A stretch of DNA of 64,000 bases from NCBI RefSeq assembly GCF_014695775.1, contig NZ_JACJOX010000049.1, positions 186,001-250,000 on the forward strand, in the 5' to 3' direction. Below are positions 26,997 to 36,032 of this stretch, in pieces. Source of the DNA: Leptolyngbya sp. FACHB-60 (GTDB lineage Bacteria; Cyanobacteriota; Cyanobacteriia; Phormidesmidales; Phormidesmidaceae). Position 1 is the first letter of the stretch. Each line of letters begins with the position of its first letter. A program made the position numbers and the translations under genes. Below the pieces are notes generated by a model. It did not search any database and was not told the DNA's origin. It was given only the letters and a program-made list of their open reading frames with translations.

Positions 26997-27580
26997 CTGG
27001 GGGCATTGCTACCGGCAAATCAACCGTGTCGGATTACCTAGCGCGAGTACACCATCTGCCTGTGCTGGATGCCGACATCTACGCTCGCCAGGCCGTGGAG
27101 CCGGGATCGGCGGTGTTGGGGGCGATCGCCGCCCGCTACGGAGCATCTCTGTTTCACCCCGACGGCACCCTGAACCGGGGCAAGCTGGGGGAAATTGTCT
27201 TCAGCCAGCCCGCTGAAAAAGTCTGGCTAGAGCAGCAGATTCACCCGGTAGTGCGCCAGTGCTTTGGGGCGGCAATGGCTGAACTGAGCGAGGCTCCTGT
27301 CGTGGTGCAAGTCATTCCGCTTTTGTTTGAGGCCAACCTGGCCGATCAGGTGAGCGAAATTTGGGTGGTGACCTGTCCCCTTGAGCGTCAGCGTCAGCGC
27401 CTGATGGAACGCAATGGTTTGACTGCTGAGCAGGCCACCGCTCGCATTCAAAGTCAGATGCCCCTGGCAGACAAGGTAGCCCTAGCTGATGTGGTGATTG
27501 ACAACGCCACCGACCTGCCTGCCCTATTCCGCCAGGTGGATGAGGCGTTGCAGCACGCCCCCGAGGGCTTCCGGCGTTAG
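26972..27580 (+). CDS. coaE: dephospho-CoA kinase
   Basis: Last step of coenzyme A synthesis, phosphorylating the 3'-OH of dephospho-CoA. 202 residues with P-loop GGIATGKST at 9-17, the DADIYARQAVEPGS block near 36, IPLLFEANLADQVSEIWVV near 112, and the adenine-side segment RLMERNGLTAEQATARIQSQMP. Start ATG lies 25 bases inside the cobA-hemD end, indicating coupling. The 3' end overlaps the opposite-strand methylase-like gene by 57 bases. Confidence 0.95.
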   Translation: MGQRIIGLTGGIATGKSTVSDYLARVHHLPVLDADIYARQAVEPGSAVLGAIAARYGASLFHPDGTLNRGKLGEIVFSQPAEKVWLEQQIHPVVRQCFGAAMAELSEAPVVVQVIPLLFEANLADQVSEIWVVTCPLERQRQRLMERNGLTAEQATARIQSQMPLADKVALADVVIDNATDLPALFRQVDEALQHAPEGFRR

Positions 27581-29599
27581 AGCCGTATCGGGCTTGGCAT
27601 AGACGGCGTAGGGGCTGCCCTGGGTTGGCCCCTGATGCCGCAGCCACAGCGCACAGAGCGTTGTGCGAGAGGGCACATCGGGCCAGAGCTTTTGGTGATT
27701 TGATAGGTCGAGCACGGTAGCTAGATTGGTTTGGCGCTGTAACCAGTGGCGCAAGGGAGCACTGTTGCTCTGCGCCCAAAAAGGGTCAAGCAAAGCCCCA
27801 CAGCGACCACCGGGCCGCAGGAGTTGCAGGCTGCGTTCTAAAAATAACCGCGACCAAGAGAGTCGACCCTGGCTCAGCCCCTCAGGCCCCGAGCTGCTGT
27901 GGGGATATTGGTCAGAGCGGCGTAGGTAGTTGTTCAGCCAGGTGAACTGGCCCCGGTACTCGGCCCAAGCTTGGGTGAGGTCGGGGTCAATGGTGAGCAC
28001 CGGCTGGCGGTTGTGCTGAAAAGTAGAGGGAGCCACGTTTTTTTGCTCAAACAAAGTGGCATAGCGTTCCACAAAGCCTGCCTGGGTTGCCTCTACAGCC
28101 CCACGAGGGAAGTGGCTGAGCACAATGTCGAAGCCGCCCTGGTCGCGCAGCTGCTGGTGAAAATAGAACCCCCAATGGAAGGGCTGGGCGGCATCGACGT
28201 CGGTCTGGCTAAGGGGGCGAGTGGGGCGATCGCCCGCTGGATCGGGCACCCGCAGGCCCAACTGCTGGCTGCCTTCGCTCCACAGCAAGTGGGTGAGCTT
28301 GCTTTGGGCAATGCCGTTGAGTTCGTCGAGGCGATCGCGCAAAAAGTCGGTCTGGGCGTAGGCGGGCACACTGCCCACCTCGGCTAACAGCTGGGTCTGG
28401 CTGCGGTAGTGCTCTAGCCGCACCTGGCGATCAACTAGCACAGACTGATAGCTGTCGGCGATCAGGGGTTGGAGTAGATTTCCCTGGAGCGGGGCGGTTT
28501 GTTCTGGGTCTTTGGCGCCGCGCCGGGGCTGCACCTGGTCGAATCGTTCGTCATCGACGCGCACTAGACCGATCAGAGCATTGCCCTGGAGCACGGTCAG
28601 GGTCAGGTCAGGCAATGCAGTGAGTTCTGCCGGTTGGCTGGTGTGCTGCATGCCCTGGAGCCACAGCTGCAGCCGAGCTAGCTCTACCGCCGGGGGCCAC
28701 AGGTCAAGGCCGTAGAGGACATGGGTGGTCAGGTGTTGGTAGAGGCCTAGAGTGGGGTTGTTGGGAGACGGTTTGGCCCAAGTGGGAATAGTTTTGGCAG
28801 AATTTTGGGTGGCGATCGCCCGCAATCCCAGGGCCAATTCCACCAGCTGATTGAGCGCCGCCACGAGAAAGCGCCCTGAACCACAGGCGGGGTCGAGCAG
28901 GGTGAGCTGCCCCAGCTCCGCCAACAGCGCTCCGGCTTCGTCAGGGGAAAGCTCCTTTAAAAGCTGCTCGGTGGAGCGGTGGCGACGCCCGATCAGCGCC
29001 TCGGCTCGATCGAGCAGCGTGGCGTGGATGGTGCGATCGCACAGCGCCTTCAACAGCGGCTCTGGCGTTGCCATCGCGGCCCCGTCATGACCATTGACCG
29101 CCTGCTCTAGCAGCATGCCCAAGCCCGTGTCTAGCCCAGTGGGAGCCGCCGCCAGGTCGGCCAGCCAGTGCAGGGCCGGCTCAAAGGCGGCATCGGGCAG
29201 GGGAATATGGCCCCAGCGCTGATCTAGCTCGGTGAACCGAAACGGACCCGTGGGCAAAAAGGGCAGCGGCCCAAACCGCTGGTGCAAAGCTGAGGGGCGT
29301 TCCTCGACGGGTAGGGTAAATCCCTGCTGGCAGAGAGGTTGCAGCACTTGTGAGAAAAACCCATCCAACGCGAGCTTCTGGCTCTGGCCAAACTGGTTGT
29401 GCAAATACCACTCGTCACCGCTCAGGTAGCCCCGCTGTTGCAGCGCCGCCACGGCAATTAAGCGGGTGAGCAGCAGCGTGGCGTAGGGCAGGCGTTGATC
29501 GCCAGGCAGAGTTTCCAGGACGCTAGTCAGCGCCTGCCAGCTGTGGTGAAAGCCTGCTGCTAGGGCTGGAGTGGGGAATTGCTCTACCGTAAGGCCCAT
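27524..29599 (-). CDS. N-6 DNA methylase-like protein with altered catalytic motif
   Basis: 691 residues resembling large adenine DNA methyltransferases of the Eco57I/type IIG kind. Motif I, DPACGSGRFLVAAL, is intact near residue 234 and should bind S-adenosylmethionine; a GLDLWPPAVELARLQLWL block follows. At about residue 496 the expected NPPY catalytic motif reads SHFP (GFDIVLSHFPRG). No nuclease domain or clear target-recognition domain is present, and there is no partner gene. The 3' end overlaps coaE by 57 bases, so C-terminal loss is possible. Start ATG 29599 lies 5 bases after the SRPBCC stop; the frame is open further upstream but runs through that gene. Probably an inactive or repurposed methylase. 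Confidence 0.75.
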   Translation of the reverse strand: MGLTVEQFPTPALAAGFHHSWQALTSVLETLPGDQRLPYATLLLTRLIAVAALQQRGYLSGDEWYLHNQFGQSQKLALDGFFSQVLQPLCQQGFTLPVEERPSALHQRFGPLPFLPTGPFRFTELDQRWGHIPLPDAAFEPALHWLADLAAAPTGLDTGLGMLLEQAVNGHDGAAMATPEPLLKALCDRTIHATLLDRAEALIGRRHRSTEQLLKELSPDEAGALLAELGQLTLLDPACGSGRFLVAALNQLVELALGLRAIATQNSAKTIPTWAKPSPNNPTLGLYQHLTTHVLYGLDLWPPAVELARLQLWLQGMQHTSQPAELTALPDLTLTVLQGNALIGLVRVDDERFDQVQPRRGAKDPEQTAPLQGNLLQPLIADSYQSVLVDRQVRLEHYRSQTQLLAEVGSVPAYAQTDFLRDRLDELNGIAQSKLTHLLWSEGSQQLGLRVPDPAGDRPTRPLSQTDVDAAQPFHWGFYFHQQLRDQGGFDIVLSHFPRGAVEATQAGFVERYATLFEQKNVAPSTFQHNRQPVLTIDPDLTQAWAEYRGQFTWLNNYLRRSDQYPHSSSGPEGLSQGRLSWSRLFLERSLQLLRPGGRCGALLDPFWAQSNSAPLRHWLQRQTNLATVLDLSNHQKLWPDVPSRTTLCALWLRHQGPTQGSPYAVYAKPDTALTPEALGGVLQRLIHLAE

Positions 29600-29604
29600 A
29601 GTGC

Positions 29605-30054
29605 CTAGGCCGCAGGGGGCTGTTTGTTCGTTATAGCGTAGTCGCGAAAGCGGTTGAGGTCGTCTTGCAGCGTGGCTTCGACCAGCCGGCCCAGAAACAA
29701 CCCATCCATCCACTTAATGACGCCGGGCACCGAGTAAGACACAGTGAGCTTAACCGTGGACTGGCCGTCTTTGCCGTAAAAGCGAATCGCTCCCCGGTTG
29801 GGCAGCCCGTCGATCGCTTCCCACTGAATGATTTGGTGGGTGACCAGGTTAGTGATCTTTGAGCGCCAGGTGAACTCAAACCCGCGGGAGGCCAGCTTCC
29901 ACTCTGAAATTTCGGGGTCGGCATCGGATACTTTGACCGAGTCGATCCACTTCATCCAGCGGGGCATCTGCTCCAGGTCAGACCACAGATTCCAGGACGT
30001 TTCTACTGGCACATCGACATCTATCGCTACGCTGTGATCGAGCCACTCACCCAT
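29605..30054 (-). CDS. SRPBCC (START-like) family protein
   Basis: 149-residue hydrophobic-ligand-binding fold of the polyketide cyclase/dehydrase class. Typical parts: SVAIDVDVPVETSWNLWSDLEQMPRWMKW at the start and a long C-terminal helix (about 115-142) that covers the cavity. The ligand is unknown; cyanobacterial relatives lie near carotenoid genes, but none are here. It is transcribed leftward with the methylase-like gene 5 bases behind. Confidence 0.88.
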   Translation of the reverse strand: MGEWLDHSVAIDVDVPVETSWNLWSDLEQMPRWMKWIDSVKVSDADPEISEWKLASRGFEFTWRSKITNLVTHQIIQWEAIDGLPNRGAIRFYGKDGQSTVKLTVSYSVPGVIKWMDGLFLGRLVEATLQDDLNRFRDYAITNKQPPAA

Positions 30055-30267
30055 GGTTTACCCCTGCCGCTAATTAAGGCTGTGCCGCTGGCGCTTGCGA
30101 AGGCCATTGCAAAAGACAGGTGCGATCGCAAACTCAGTGCCAATGCGGTATTCTACGCCAGCACTGAGCTTATTCTACCCGCATTTCTACGGGCGCACTT
30201 TATCTCAACTGTGTTGTCGGTGCTAGATGAGCTGCACCGGGTGCAATACTTGCACCCCTACCCTCAC

Positions 30268-31215
30268 TTACCCACCCTGGCGCGCCACCAACGTGCGGTG
30301 GCGGGGGTCGCTGGGCACTACCACCGGTGGTTCAAAGCCTGCCTCAACCAGGGCTACTTCTAAATCAAAGGTGTAGTAGTCGTCGCTCCAGGGTTCAGTG
30401 CTTTTCATCAGGGTGAAAAGCACTGGAGGAAGCGCTTGAATCACTGACGATTTGGGGTTGTTGTCGACAATGGCCAGAACTCCGCCGGGCCGCAGCACTC
30501 GCCGAGCTTCGGCAAAGATGGCCTGGGTAGCGGTGCGGGGCAGTTCGTGGGCAACAAACTGCATGGTCACCACATCAAAAGACGCATCAGGGAAGCCGGT
30601 AGCTTCTGCCGCCCCATGCACCCACTGGGCAATTTCACGGTTGGCATCCTGGAATTGAGCCACCGCCAGCATATAGGGCGACAGATCGAGGCCCACGGTG
30701 CGTACCGGATTTCTCTGAGCGTAGTGGCGGTGCAGGCTGAGGGTGGAAATGCCCACGGAGCAGCCCACATCTAGAATGTCGGTCACCTCGGCTGGGCCAT
30801 GCTGGTCGAGCACCTCTAGAAAGCTCTGGCGCAGGCGAACTTGGGCTTCTTGCCAGGAGATCTCTTCTTGAGGCCAAACGCGTAGGGCCATGGCGTAGGT
30901 GGCGGGGGCGGCCTCAAAGGCAGCCTGCCAGCAGAGGTTGCCCTCGCTGTAGGCGTGGAAGGGCACCTGATAATAGTCGGGGTAGACCACCGCCGGATTG
31001 GTTAGCTCGGTCAACCGCTGGCGCATCTCGGGGGTGTCGAGATCGAGGCAGGTCTGCCGCCAGGGCACGCCATTTTTCTCGGCAGTTTTGATTAGCACCT
31101 GGCGGGCTTGGCGTTTCATTAAACTATAGAGGGCCGGGGTTTGAATGGCGCGGTTGACGAGGCGAGAGAGCAGGTCATCGCCGGCCCAGTCGGGTTTGAG
31201 TTTGGTCGTAGTCAT
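30268..31215 (-). CDS. class I SAM-dependent methyltransferase
   Basis: 315 residues. The catalytic Rossmann domain occupies about 140-265: motif I ILDVGCSVGISTLSLHRHY, acidic loop VGLDLSPYML, FDVVTMQFVAHEL and EARRVLRPGGVLAIVDNNP. The N-terminal third is a helical extension (residues 1-~120) found in a cyanobacterial and plant chloroplast group; the substrate is not known. ATG 31215 is chosen over the GTG two codons upstream. It is divergent from a second methyltransferase. Confidence 0.9.
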   Translation of the reverse strand: MTTTKLKPDWAGDDLLSRLVNRAIQTPALYSLMKRQARQVLIKTAEKNGVPWRQTCLDLDTPEMRQRLTELTNPAVVYPDYYQVPFHAYSEGNLCWQAAFEAAPATYAMALRVWPQEEISWQEAQVRLRQSFLEVLDQHGPAEVTDILDVGCSVGISTLSLHRHYAQRNPVRTVGLDLSPYMLAVAQFQDANREIAQWVHGAAEATGFPDASFDVVTMQFVAHELPRTATQAIFAEARRVLRPGGVLAIVDNNPKSSVIQALPPVLFTLMKSTEPWSDDYYTFDLEVALVEAGFEPPVVVPSDPRHRTLVARQGG

Positions 31216-31318
31216 GGACACAGTGGGGAGGGTTTAGGCTTACTGTACTGGATTGGCAGGTGCGCTGGTAGGGCGTGGCCTGACTGCTGCGCTGCTGGGT
31301 TAGGATAGCGGCGTAGCA

Positions 31319-32113
31319 GTGTGGCGATCGCTCTATGGCCCCAATGTCTTACCGCTTCATACGCTAAACCCGCTGGGGCGCTTTTCTGACCGCGCCCAAG
31401 ACTACGCTCGCTATCGGCCTGGCTATCCCGAGGGGGCGATCGCCGCCATTTTGGCCAACCTGGGTGACCCGCGATCGCTGGTGGTAGCTGATGTTGGCGC
31501 AGGCACGGGCATTTCGAGTCGGCTGCTGGGCGATCGCGGCCCTCAGATAATCGCGGTTGAACCCAATGACGCCATGCGCGAAGCGGCCGAGCCGCATCCC
31601 CAGGTGGTTTTTCACCTCGGTACTGGCGAGCAAACGGGGCTGGCGGATGAGTCTGTTCACATTGTGACCTGCTGCCAGTCGTTTCACTGGTTTAACGCAC
31701 CGCTGGCGCTGGCGGAGTTCAGCCGCGTTTTGCAGCTGGGAGGACACTTGGCCCTGCTTTGGAACGATTGGGATCTAGAGGACTCGGGCACGGCGGCCTA
31801 CTATCAGATCATCCACGCCGTAGCGACGCGCGCCATTGACCACCGCGACCATACCCAGGCGCTTAAAGCCATCGAGCAGCAAATTGGGTTTTCGCGGGTG
31901 CGGCACCTGAGCTTTGCCTACGGTCAGACGCTGACGCTGCCTGATGTGGTGGGGCGATCGCTCAGCTCGTCCTACATCCCTAAGGAAGGGCGTGCCCACC
32001 TACAGTTTCTAGACACCATTGCCGCTTGGCATAAGGCCTGGGCTGCGGTCGACGGTACGGTGACGCTGAAGTATGTCACCAACCTGTATCTGAGCGAAAA
32101 AGTGGCAACCTGA
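31319..32113 (+). CDS. class I SAM-dependent methyltransferase (Methyltransf_11 type)
   Basis: 264 residues. The start motif RFSDRAQDYARYRPGYPEGAI marks a well-known family of uncharacterised methyltransferases. Motif I is VADVGAGTGISSRLLGDRG near 57, then VEPNDAMREAAE, a CCQSFHWFN block, and FSRVLQLGGHLALLWNDWD. The only upstream start in frame before the conserved part is GTG 31319. Unrelated in sequence to its divergent neighbour. Confidence 0.9.
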   Translation: MWRSLYGPNVLPLHTLNPLGRFSDRAQDYARYRPGYPEGAIAAILANLGDPRSLVVADVGAGTGISSRLLGDRGPQIIAVEPNDAMREAAEPHPQVVFHLGTGEQTGLADESVHIVTCCQSFHWFNAPLALAEFSRVLQLGGHLALLWNDWDLEDSGTAAYYQIIHAVATRAIDHRDHTQALKAIEQQIGFSRVRHLSFAYGQTLTLPDVVGRSLSSSYIPKEGRAHLQFLDTIAAWHKAWAAVDGTVTLKYVTNLYLSEKVAT

Positions 32114-32195
32114 CCTTGAGCAGCGACATCATTCAGCTTTCATAGCTAACAGAGGAATCGCCGCTGCCAGAGCTAGATGAGCAGAAATGGTGCTA

Positions 32196-32804
32196 TCAGT
32201 TCTGCCGAACTGGAATTTGAATATCGCTCCGCTTTAGGGCATCGGGCACATAGGGGCCATCGTAAAAAAAACGGCGGGGTGGCCCTGCCACTGCATACTC
32301 AGGATGCGCTGCCAACCAAGCTTTCAGCTGTTGAATGCCGCTGGTGTAGACCTCGTAGCCATAGCCGCCCCTAACGCCAACACTCACCACTGTCATGGGC
32401 GGAATGTCTTCTACTTGCACGTTTTGGGCGATTTCCTGGGGCACGATATCCAAACTGCGGTACAAAAACGAAACCGATGCGTCCCCTTCGACCACCGCAC
32501 CAGCCTCAAGGGTCGCGGTCGGGTAGCGCGTTTCTACCGGAGCCGTCATTGCAATATCGTTGCTGCTGATGTGGCGAAAGAGCGGCGAGAAGCCCTGGGA
32601 GGGCGCGTTAGCTAAATTTCCCATCACCTGCACCGTAGCGGCCCTATAGTCGGGATACTGCTTGATTTCGATTTCCCCATCCGCCGTTGGTGGCGGAAAG
32701 CCTGCGGGCAGCGGTGCCGAGGCTGCACTGTAGGCCCAAAAGAGCAGCGCCCCCACTCCGATTACTACAACCCCCACAATTAGCAGACTCTGGCCCAGTT
32801 TCAT
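32196..32804 (-). CDS. SOUL heme-binding family protein
   Basis: 202 residues: one N-terminal membrane anchor (about 5-28), then a SOUL/HBP domain recognised by IEIKQYPDYRAATVQVMG, SPLFRHISSNDIAMTAPVETRY and the C-terminal WLAAHPEYAVAGPPRRFFYDGPYVP. SOUL proteins bind heme or other tetrapyrroles; the ligand-binding His varies among members. The open frame extends 64 codons upstream, but MKLGQSLLIVG at 32804 begins the anchor. Likely faces the periplasm or lumen. Confidence 0.9.
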   Translation of the reverse strand: MKLGQSLLIVGVVVIGVGALLFWAYSAASAPLPAGFPPPTADGEIEIKQYPDYRAATVQVMGNLANAPSQGFSPLFRHISSNDIAMTAPVETRYPTATLEAGAVVEGDASVSFLYRSLDIVPQEIAQNVQVEDIPPMTVVSVGVRGGYGYEVYTSGIQQLKAWLAAHPEYAVAGPPRRFFYDGPYVPDALKRSDIQIPVRQN

Positions 32805-32871
32805 AAAAGACTGCTCGATACAGCTATAGCTTGAGTGTAACAACCTCCTCGAAGGCCTTCCTCGATAGGGG

Positions 32872-33546
32872 TTAACCCGCTGCGGCTTGCCCCAGGGGAG
32901 AGCGATCGTAGTGGTGAAGCAGGTCGGCGGGGTCGTCGTAAATGGCGATCGCACCCTCCAACTCTTCATCGCTAAAGCCGCCGGAGCGCACGGCAATCAC
33001 TTTCACTCCAGCTTTACCCGCCGCCTCAATGTCGTAGGGGGTGTCGGCTAGCATAACCACGCGATCGGGGTCGAGTTGGGCTTTGCGCAGGGCGGCCTCA
33101 ACAATGTCGGGGGCTGGCTTAGAGTTTTCGGCATCGGCTGACGTTGTCGTTTCGTGCAGCAAATCTTTTACATCAGCCACTTCGAGCATGACCGCCAGCT
33201 CTCGCTCGCTGGCAGAGGTGGCAACGACGACGTGCAGCCCGTCTGCAAACAGTTTTTCCACCAGAGCCCGCGCGCCGTTGGTTGGTTTTAGCTGCGGCCG
33301 GTATTTGGTTAAGACCAGCTCTTTGTGGCCGCTGGCGATCGTCTTACCGGGTTCTTCTTCATCGTTGAGTTCGGGAATCAGCTTGGGCATAAGCTGATCG
33401 CCCCCCATGCCCATCAGCGGGCGCACCTGGTCGTAGGGCACCTCATAGCCGTGGCTAGCAAAGGACTCAACCCAAGACTGGGTGTGGGCATCATTGCTCA
33501 AAACCAGCGTTCCATCAATATCTAAAATGACGCCATCGAGTTGCAT
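32872..33546 (-). CDS. HAD superfamily hydrolase (phosphatase, beta-phosphoglucomutase-like)
   Basis: 224-residue HAD phosphatase with a helical cap. Motif I is LDIDGTLV near 9-14, motif II VVATSASE near 107, motif III NSKPAPD near 138 and motif IV MLADTPYDIEAA near 160. Substrates of this branch range over phosphoglycolate and sugar phosphates. AAGGAG seven bases before the codon at 33546 fixes the start five codons into the open frame. Its stop is 67 bases before the SOUL start on the same strand. Confidence 0.92.
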   Translation of the reverse strand: MQLDGVILDIDGTLVLSNDAHTQSWVESFASHGYEVPYDQVRPLMGMGGDQLMPKLIPELNDEEEPGKTIASGHKELVLTKYRPQLKPTNGARALVEKLFADGLHVVVATSASERELAVMLEVADVKDLLHETTTSADAENSKPAPDIVEAALRKAQLDPDRVVMLADTPYDIEAAGKAGVKVIAVRSGGFSDEELEGAIAIYDDPADLLHHYDRSPLGQAAAG

Positions 33547-33769
33547 GTCGACTCCTTCCATAAGTTAAGTTGTCCAAGTTTGACAGCAAAGCAATAGGCT
33601 CACATCTTCCAAGGGAGGAGTGTCAGGCATCTTCACTTGGATGGTGTCAGTCTTTGGATGTCCGAGCTGCAACGCTTACGCTTCTCAAGGTAGACGGCGA
33701 AAGTTCCGATCGCTGATTAAAGTTAACTATTCCCCCAGCCTGTCCCTGTTGGCATGGGATCTGACAGGT

Positions 33770-34474
33770 ATGAAATTGACAATTTTGCGGAGCCGAAGGT
33801 TTTGGCTGTTTGCCTGCTGCGGCGTAGTTGTGGCGCTGCTGAGCAGTCAACTGCCGCTGCAAGACTGGTTTGTGAGCACTGAAAGCTGGCTTAACTCGCT
33901 GGGTTGGGTGGCAGCTCCGGTCTTTGTGGTGGTGTATTTGCTGGCGACCGTGTTAGGTCTACCTAACATTGTGTTGATTTTGGTGGCCGGGGCGGTCTTT
34001 GGTTTAGTGCAGGGCATTGTGGTAGCTTCGGTGGCCGACACCCTGGGGGCGATCGCCTGTTTTTGGGTAGGGCGTACCCTGGCCCGCGATCGCATCAAGC
34101 GCTGGATGACCAAAAACCCCAGCTTTGCTCGCCTCGATCACGCCGTCGGCCAAAAGGGCTGGAAAATCTTGCTGCTGACGCGGCTTTCACCCTTGGTGCC
34201 ATCCAACCTGCTCAACTATGGCTTTAGCTGCACCAAAGTAAATTTTTGGCAATACTGCTTTTTCTCCTGGGTGGGTATGCTGCCGGTGATCACGCTCTAC
34301 GTCTATTTGGGCTCCTTTGGCGTTGCCCTGTTTCAAGAGGGCCTCACCGCTAGAAAACTGGCGCTGCAAGGCGGTGGAGCGGTGCTGGCACTTTCTGCTG
34401 GGTGGTACGCCACCAACCTGACCCGCAAGGCGCTAAACCCCAAGTGCCCCAATGAGCCGCCCAAGCCAGATTAG
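33770..34474 (+). CDS. TVP38/TMEM64 (VTT domain) membrane protein
   Basis: 234 residues with about five to six membrane segments. The VTT/SNARE-associated domain is recognised by GLPNIVLILVAGAVFGLVQG, VADTLGAIACFWVGRTLARD and the Gly/Pro-rich LTRLSPLVPSNLLNYGFSCT block, which is the family core related to DedA. Relatives move phospholipids or are needed for membrane homeostasis. The frame is open to 33620, but ATG 33770 precedes the first helix and is the most family-like start. Confidence 0.9.
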   Translation: MKLTILRSRRFWLFACCGVVVALLSSQLPLQDWFVSTESWLNSLGWVAAPVFVVVYLLATVLGLPNIVLILVAGAVFGLVQGIVVASVADTLGAIACFWVGRTLARDRIKRWMTKNPSFARLDHAVGQKGWKILLLTRLSPLVPSNLLNYGFSCTKVNFWQYCFFSWVGMLPVITLYVYLGSFGVALFQEGLTARKLALQGGGAVLALSAGWYATNLTRKALNPKCPNEPPKPD

Positions 34475-34511
34475 ACGATGCCAGCGGCTGAACTCCCCAT
34501 ACCTGGATTGT

Positions 34512-35264
34512 CTACTTTTGCACGGCGGTGAATCCCCCATCTATGACGAGGTTGTGCCCAGTCACAAACCCGGCCCCTTCAGAACACAGCCAGACGACGG
34601 CTTCGGCAATATCTTCTGGCCTGCCAATGCGCTGTAGCGGAATGCCAGCGGCGACCTGATCGAGCATTTCAGGCGGGGCTTCGGCCCACAGATCGGTTTT
34701 GATGGCGCCGGGGCTAACGGTGTTGATACGAATGCGATCGCTAGAATATTCTGCCGCTGCGGCGCGCGACAGGGCAATGACTCCCGCCTTGGCGGCTCCG
34801 TAGGCACCATACCCAGCCACCCCCAGCAGTGCGCCTTGGGAAGAGGTATTCACGATCGCCCCACCGCCTGACTGCTGCATGGCAGGAATTTCATACTTCA
34901 TCGACAGCCAAACCGATTTGAGATTGGCGTTGATCTCAAAATCCCAGTCGGCTTCGGAGAGGTCGGCAAGCTTGCCCGAGGTGCCCGAACCGGCGTTGTT
35001 AAAGGCGTAGTCGAGGCGACCGTAGGTTTCGACGGTTTGGTTGACCATCGCTTCGAGGGCGGACGCCTGGGTGACATCAGCCTGGATAAACATCGCCTCT
35101 CCCTGGGTCGCTTTGATCTGTTGGACGGTTTCCTCGCCTTTGTCGGGGCGGCGAGCGACCACCACAACGGTTGCGCCCGCTTGGCCAAAGGCGATCGCGG
35201 TGGCTCGACCAATGCCAGAACTTGCCCCAGTCACGATCGCAACTTTGCCTGCCATCGAAGCCAT
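34512..35264 (-). CDS. SDR family NAD(P)-dependent oxidoreductase
   Basis: Classical short-chain dehydrogenase of 250 residues. The cofactor motif is TGASSGIG at 13-20, NNAG near 90, catalytic Ser in NTSSQGALLG, and YGAYGAAKAG with the Tyr and Lys near 154-158. The C-terminus VTGHNLVIDGGFTAVQK is of the FabG/glucose-1-dehydrogenase group. The Arg-rich segment after the first strand (VARRPDKGEE) suggests NADP preference. Substrate unknown. Confidence 0.93.
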   Translation of the reverse strand: MASMAGKVAIVTGASSGIGRATAIAFGQAGATVVVVARRPDKGEETVQQIKATQGEAMFIQADVTQASALEAMVNQTVETYGRLDYAFNNAGSGTSGKLADLSEADWDFEINANLKSVWLSMKYEIPAMQQSGGGAIVNTSSQGALLGVAGYGAYGAAKAGVIALSRAAAAEYSSDRIRINTVSPGAIKTDLWAEAPPEMLDQVAAGIPLQRIGRPEDIAEAVVWLCSEGAGFVTGHNLVIDGGFTAVQK

Positions 35265-35408
35265 GTGTTAACTCCTCGGTACAGCATATTCAACTAAAAC
35301 TAGCCGAGCTAACGCTTTCGTTCTGTCTGCTAGGTTGCTAGATAGGTAGCTCTAGAGGGTGTAGGATGCGCTAATTAACTTAGCAAAATAAAAATATTTA
35401 GCTTAAGG

Positions 35409-35516
35409 TCAAGCTTCGATAGCATTGAGATCAACGCCCAACTCTCGTAACTTGGCGGCTAGCTTTTCGCTGCGCTGACACTCTGCGCTGGCCATTTCGT
35501 TAGCCGCATGGACGCA
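35409..35516 (-). pseudogene. C-terminal remnant of a Uma2 family gene
   Basis: On the minus strand the frame ending at 35409 reads EMASAECQRSEKLAAKLREL followed by GVDLNAIEA and stop, the coiled-coil tail typical of Uma2 proteins (residues before a final acidic end). It is closed upstream by a stop within ~35 codons, and no Uma2 core precedes it. So this is a leftover tail between the SDR and VOC genes. Confidence 0.6.
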
Positions 35517-35927
35517 TCATTGCCCATGTGGCGCATCAACTACAGGCTGGCGGGCATAGCTGACCGTCAACACTTCCCACTGATGCCCTTCGGGTTCGTT
35601 CCAGTAGATCAGTCTGCCACCGTGGTCGGTGTTAATTTGCCCATCGGTAGCCCCGCGAACCGTGCTGCGATAGTCAATTCCAGCGGCTTCAATTCTTGCC
35701 AAAATGCGATCGAACTCCGCTTCCTCGACACGAAAGCAGTAGTGCTCAACGGGAAATGGCTGATCGGTTTCAATAAAATCAAAGGTTAAGCCATCGTTGA
35801 TATATACCGCAAAAAATGGCCCTTCCGGTGCCGCACCGCAGGGAACGCCCAGCAGATCGGCGAGTAGCCGCGCTGATTCATCTCTGTTGTGGGCCGACAC
35901 GATTGTGTGGTCAAGCTGAATGGTCAT
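35517..35927 (-). CDS. VOC family protein (glyoxalase/dioxygenase superfamily)
   Basis: 136-residue single VOC domain made of two beta-alpha-beta-beta-beta modules. The start QLDHTIVSAHNRDESARLL supplies the first metal-side His, EHYCFRV a second, and NEPEGHQWEVLTVSY carries the C-terminal His/Glu region. No specific enzyme is indicated. The start ATG is preceded by AGGAGGACTCACT on the minus strand, a strong ribosome-binding site. Confidence 0.88.
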   Translation of the reverse strand: MTIQLDHTIVSAHNRDESARLLADLLGVPCGAAPEGPFFAVYINDGLTFDFIETDQPFPVEHYCFRVEEAEFDRILARIEAAGIDYRSTVRGATDGQINTDHGGRLIYWNEPEGHQWEVLTVSYARQPVVDAPHGQ

Positions 35928-36032
35928 AGTGAGTCCTCCTGTGGGCTACTACAAGCCGCGCACCGATGCAATGAGTCTCTATTCTCGCAAGCGGATAGAA
36001 ACTCATGGCTGCCGGGGGCCAACAGCCTGACG

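Noticed and set aside
30034..30363. 109-codon plus-strand frame between the SRPBCC and methyltransferase genes
   Set aside because: It overlaps both neighbouring genes antisense, lacks a ribosome-binding site and has no recognisable content.
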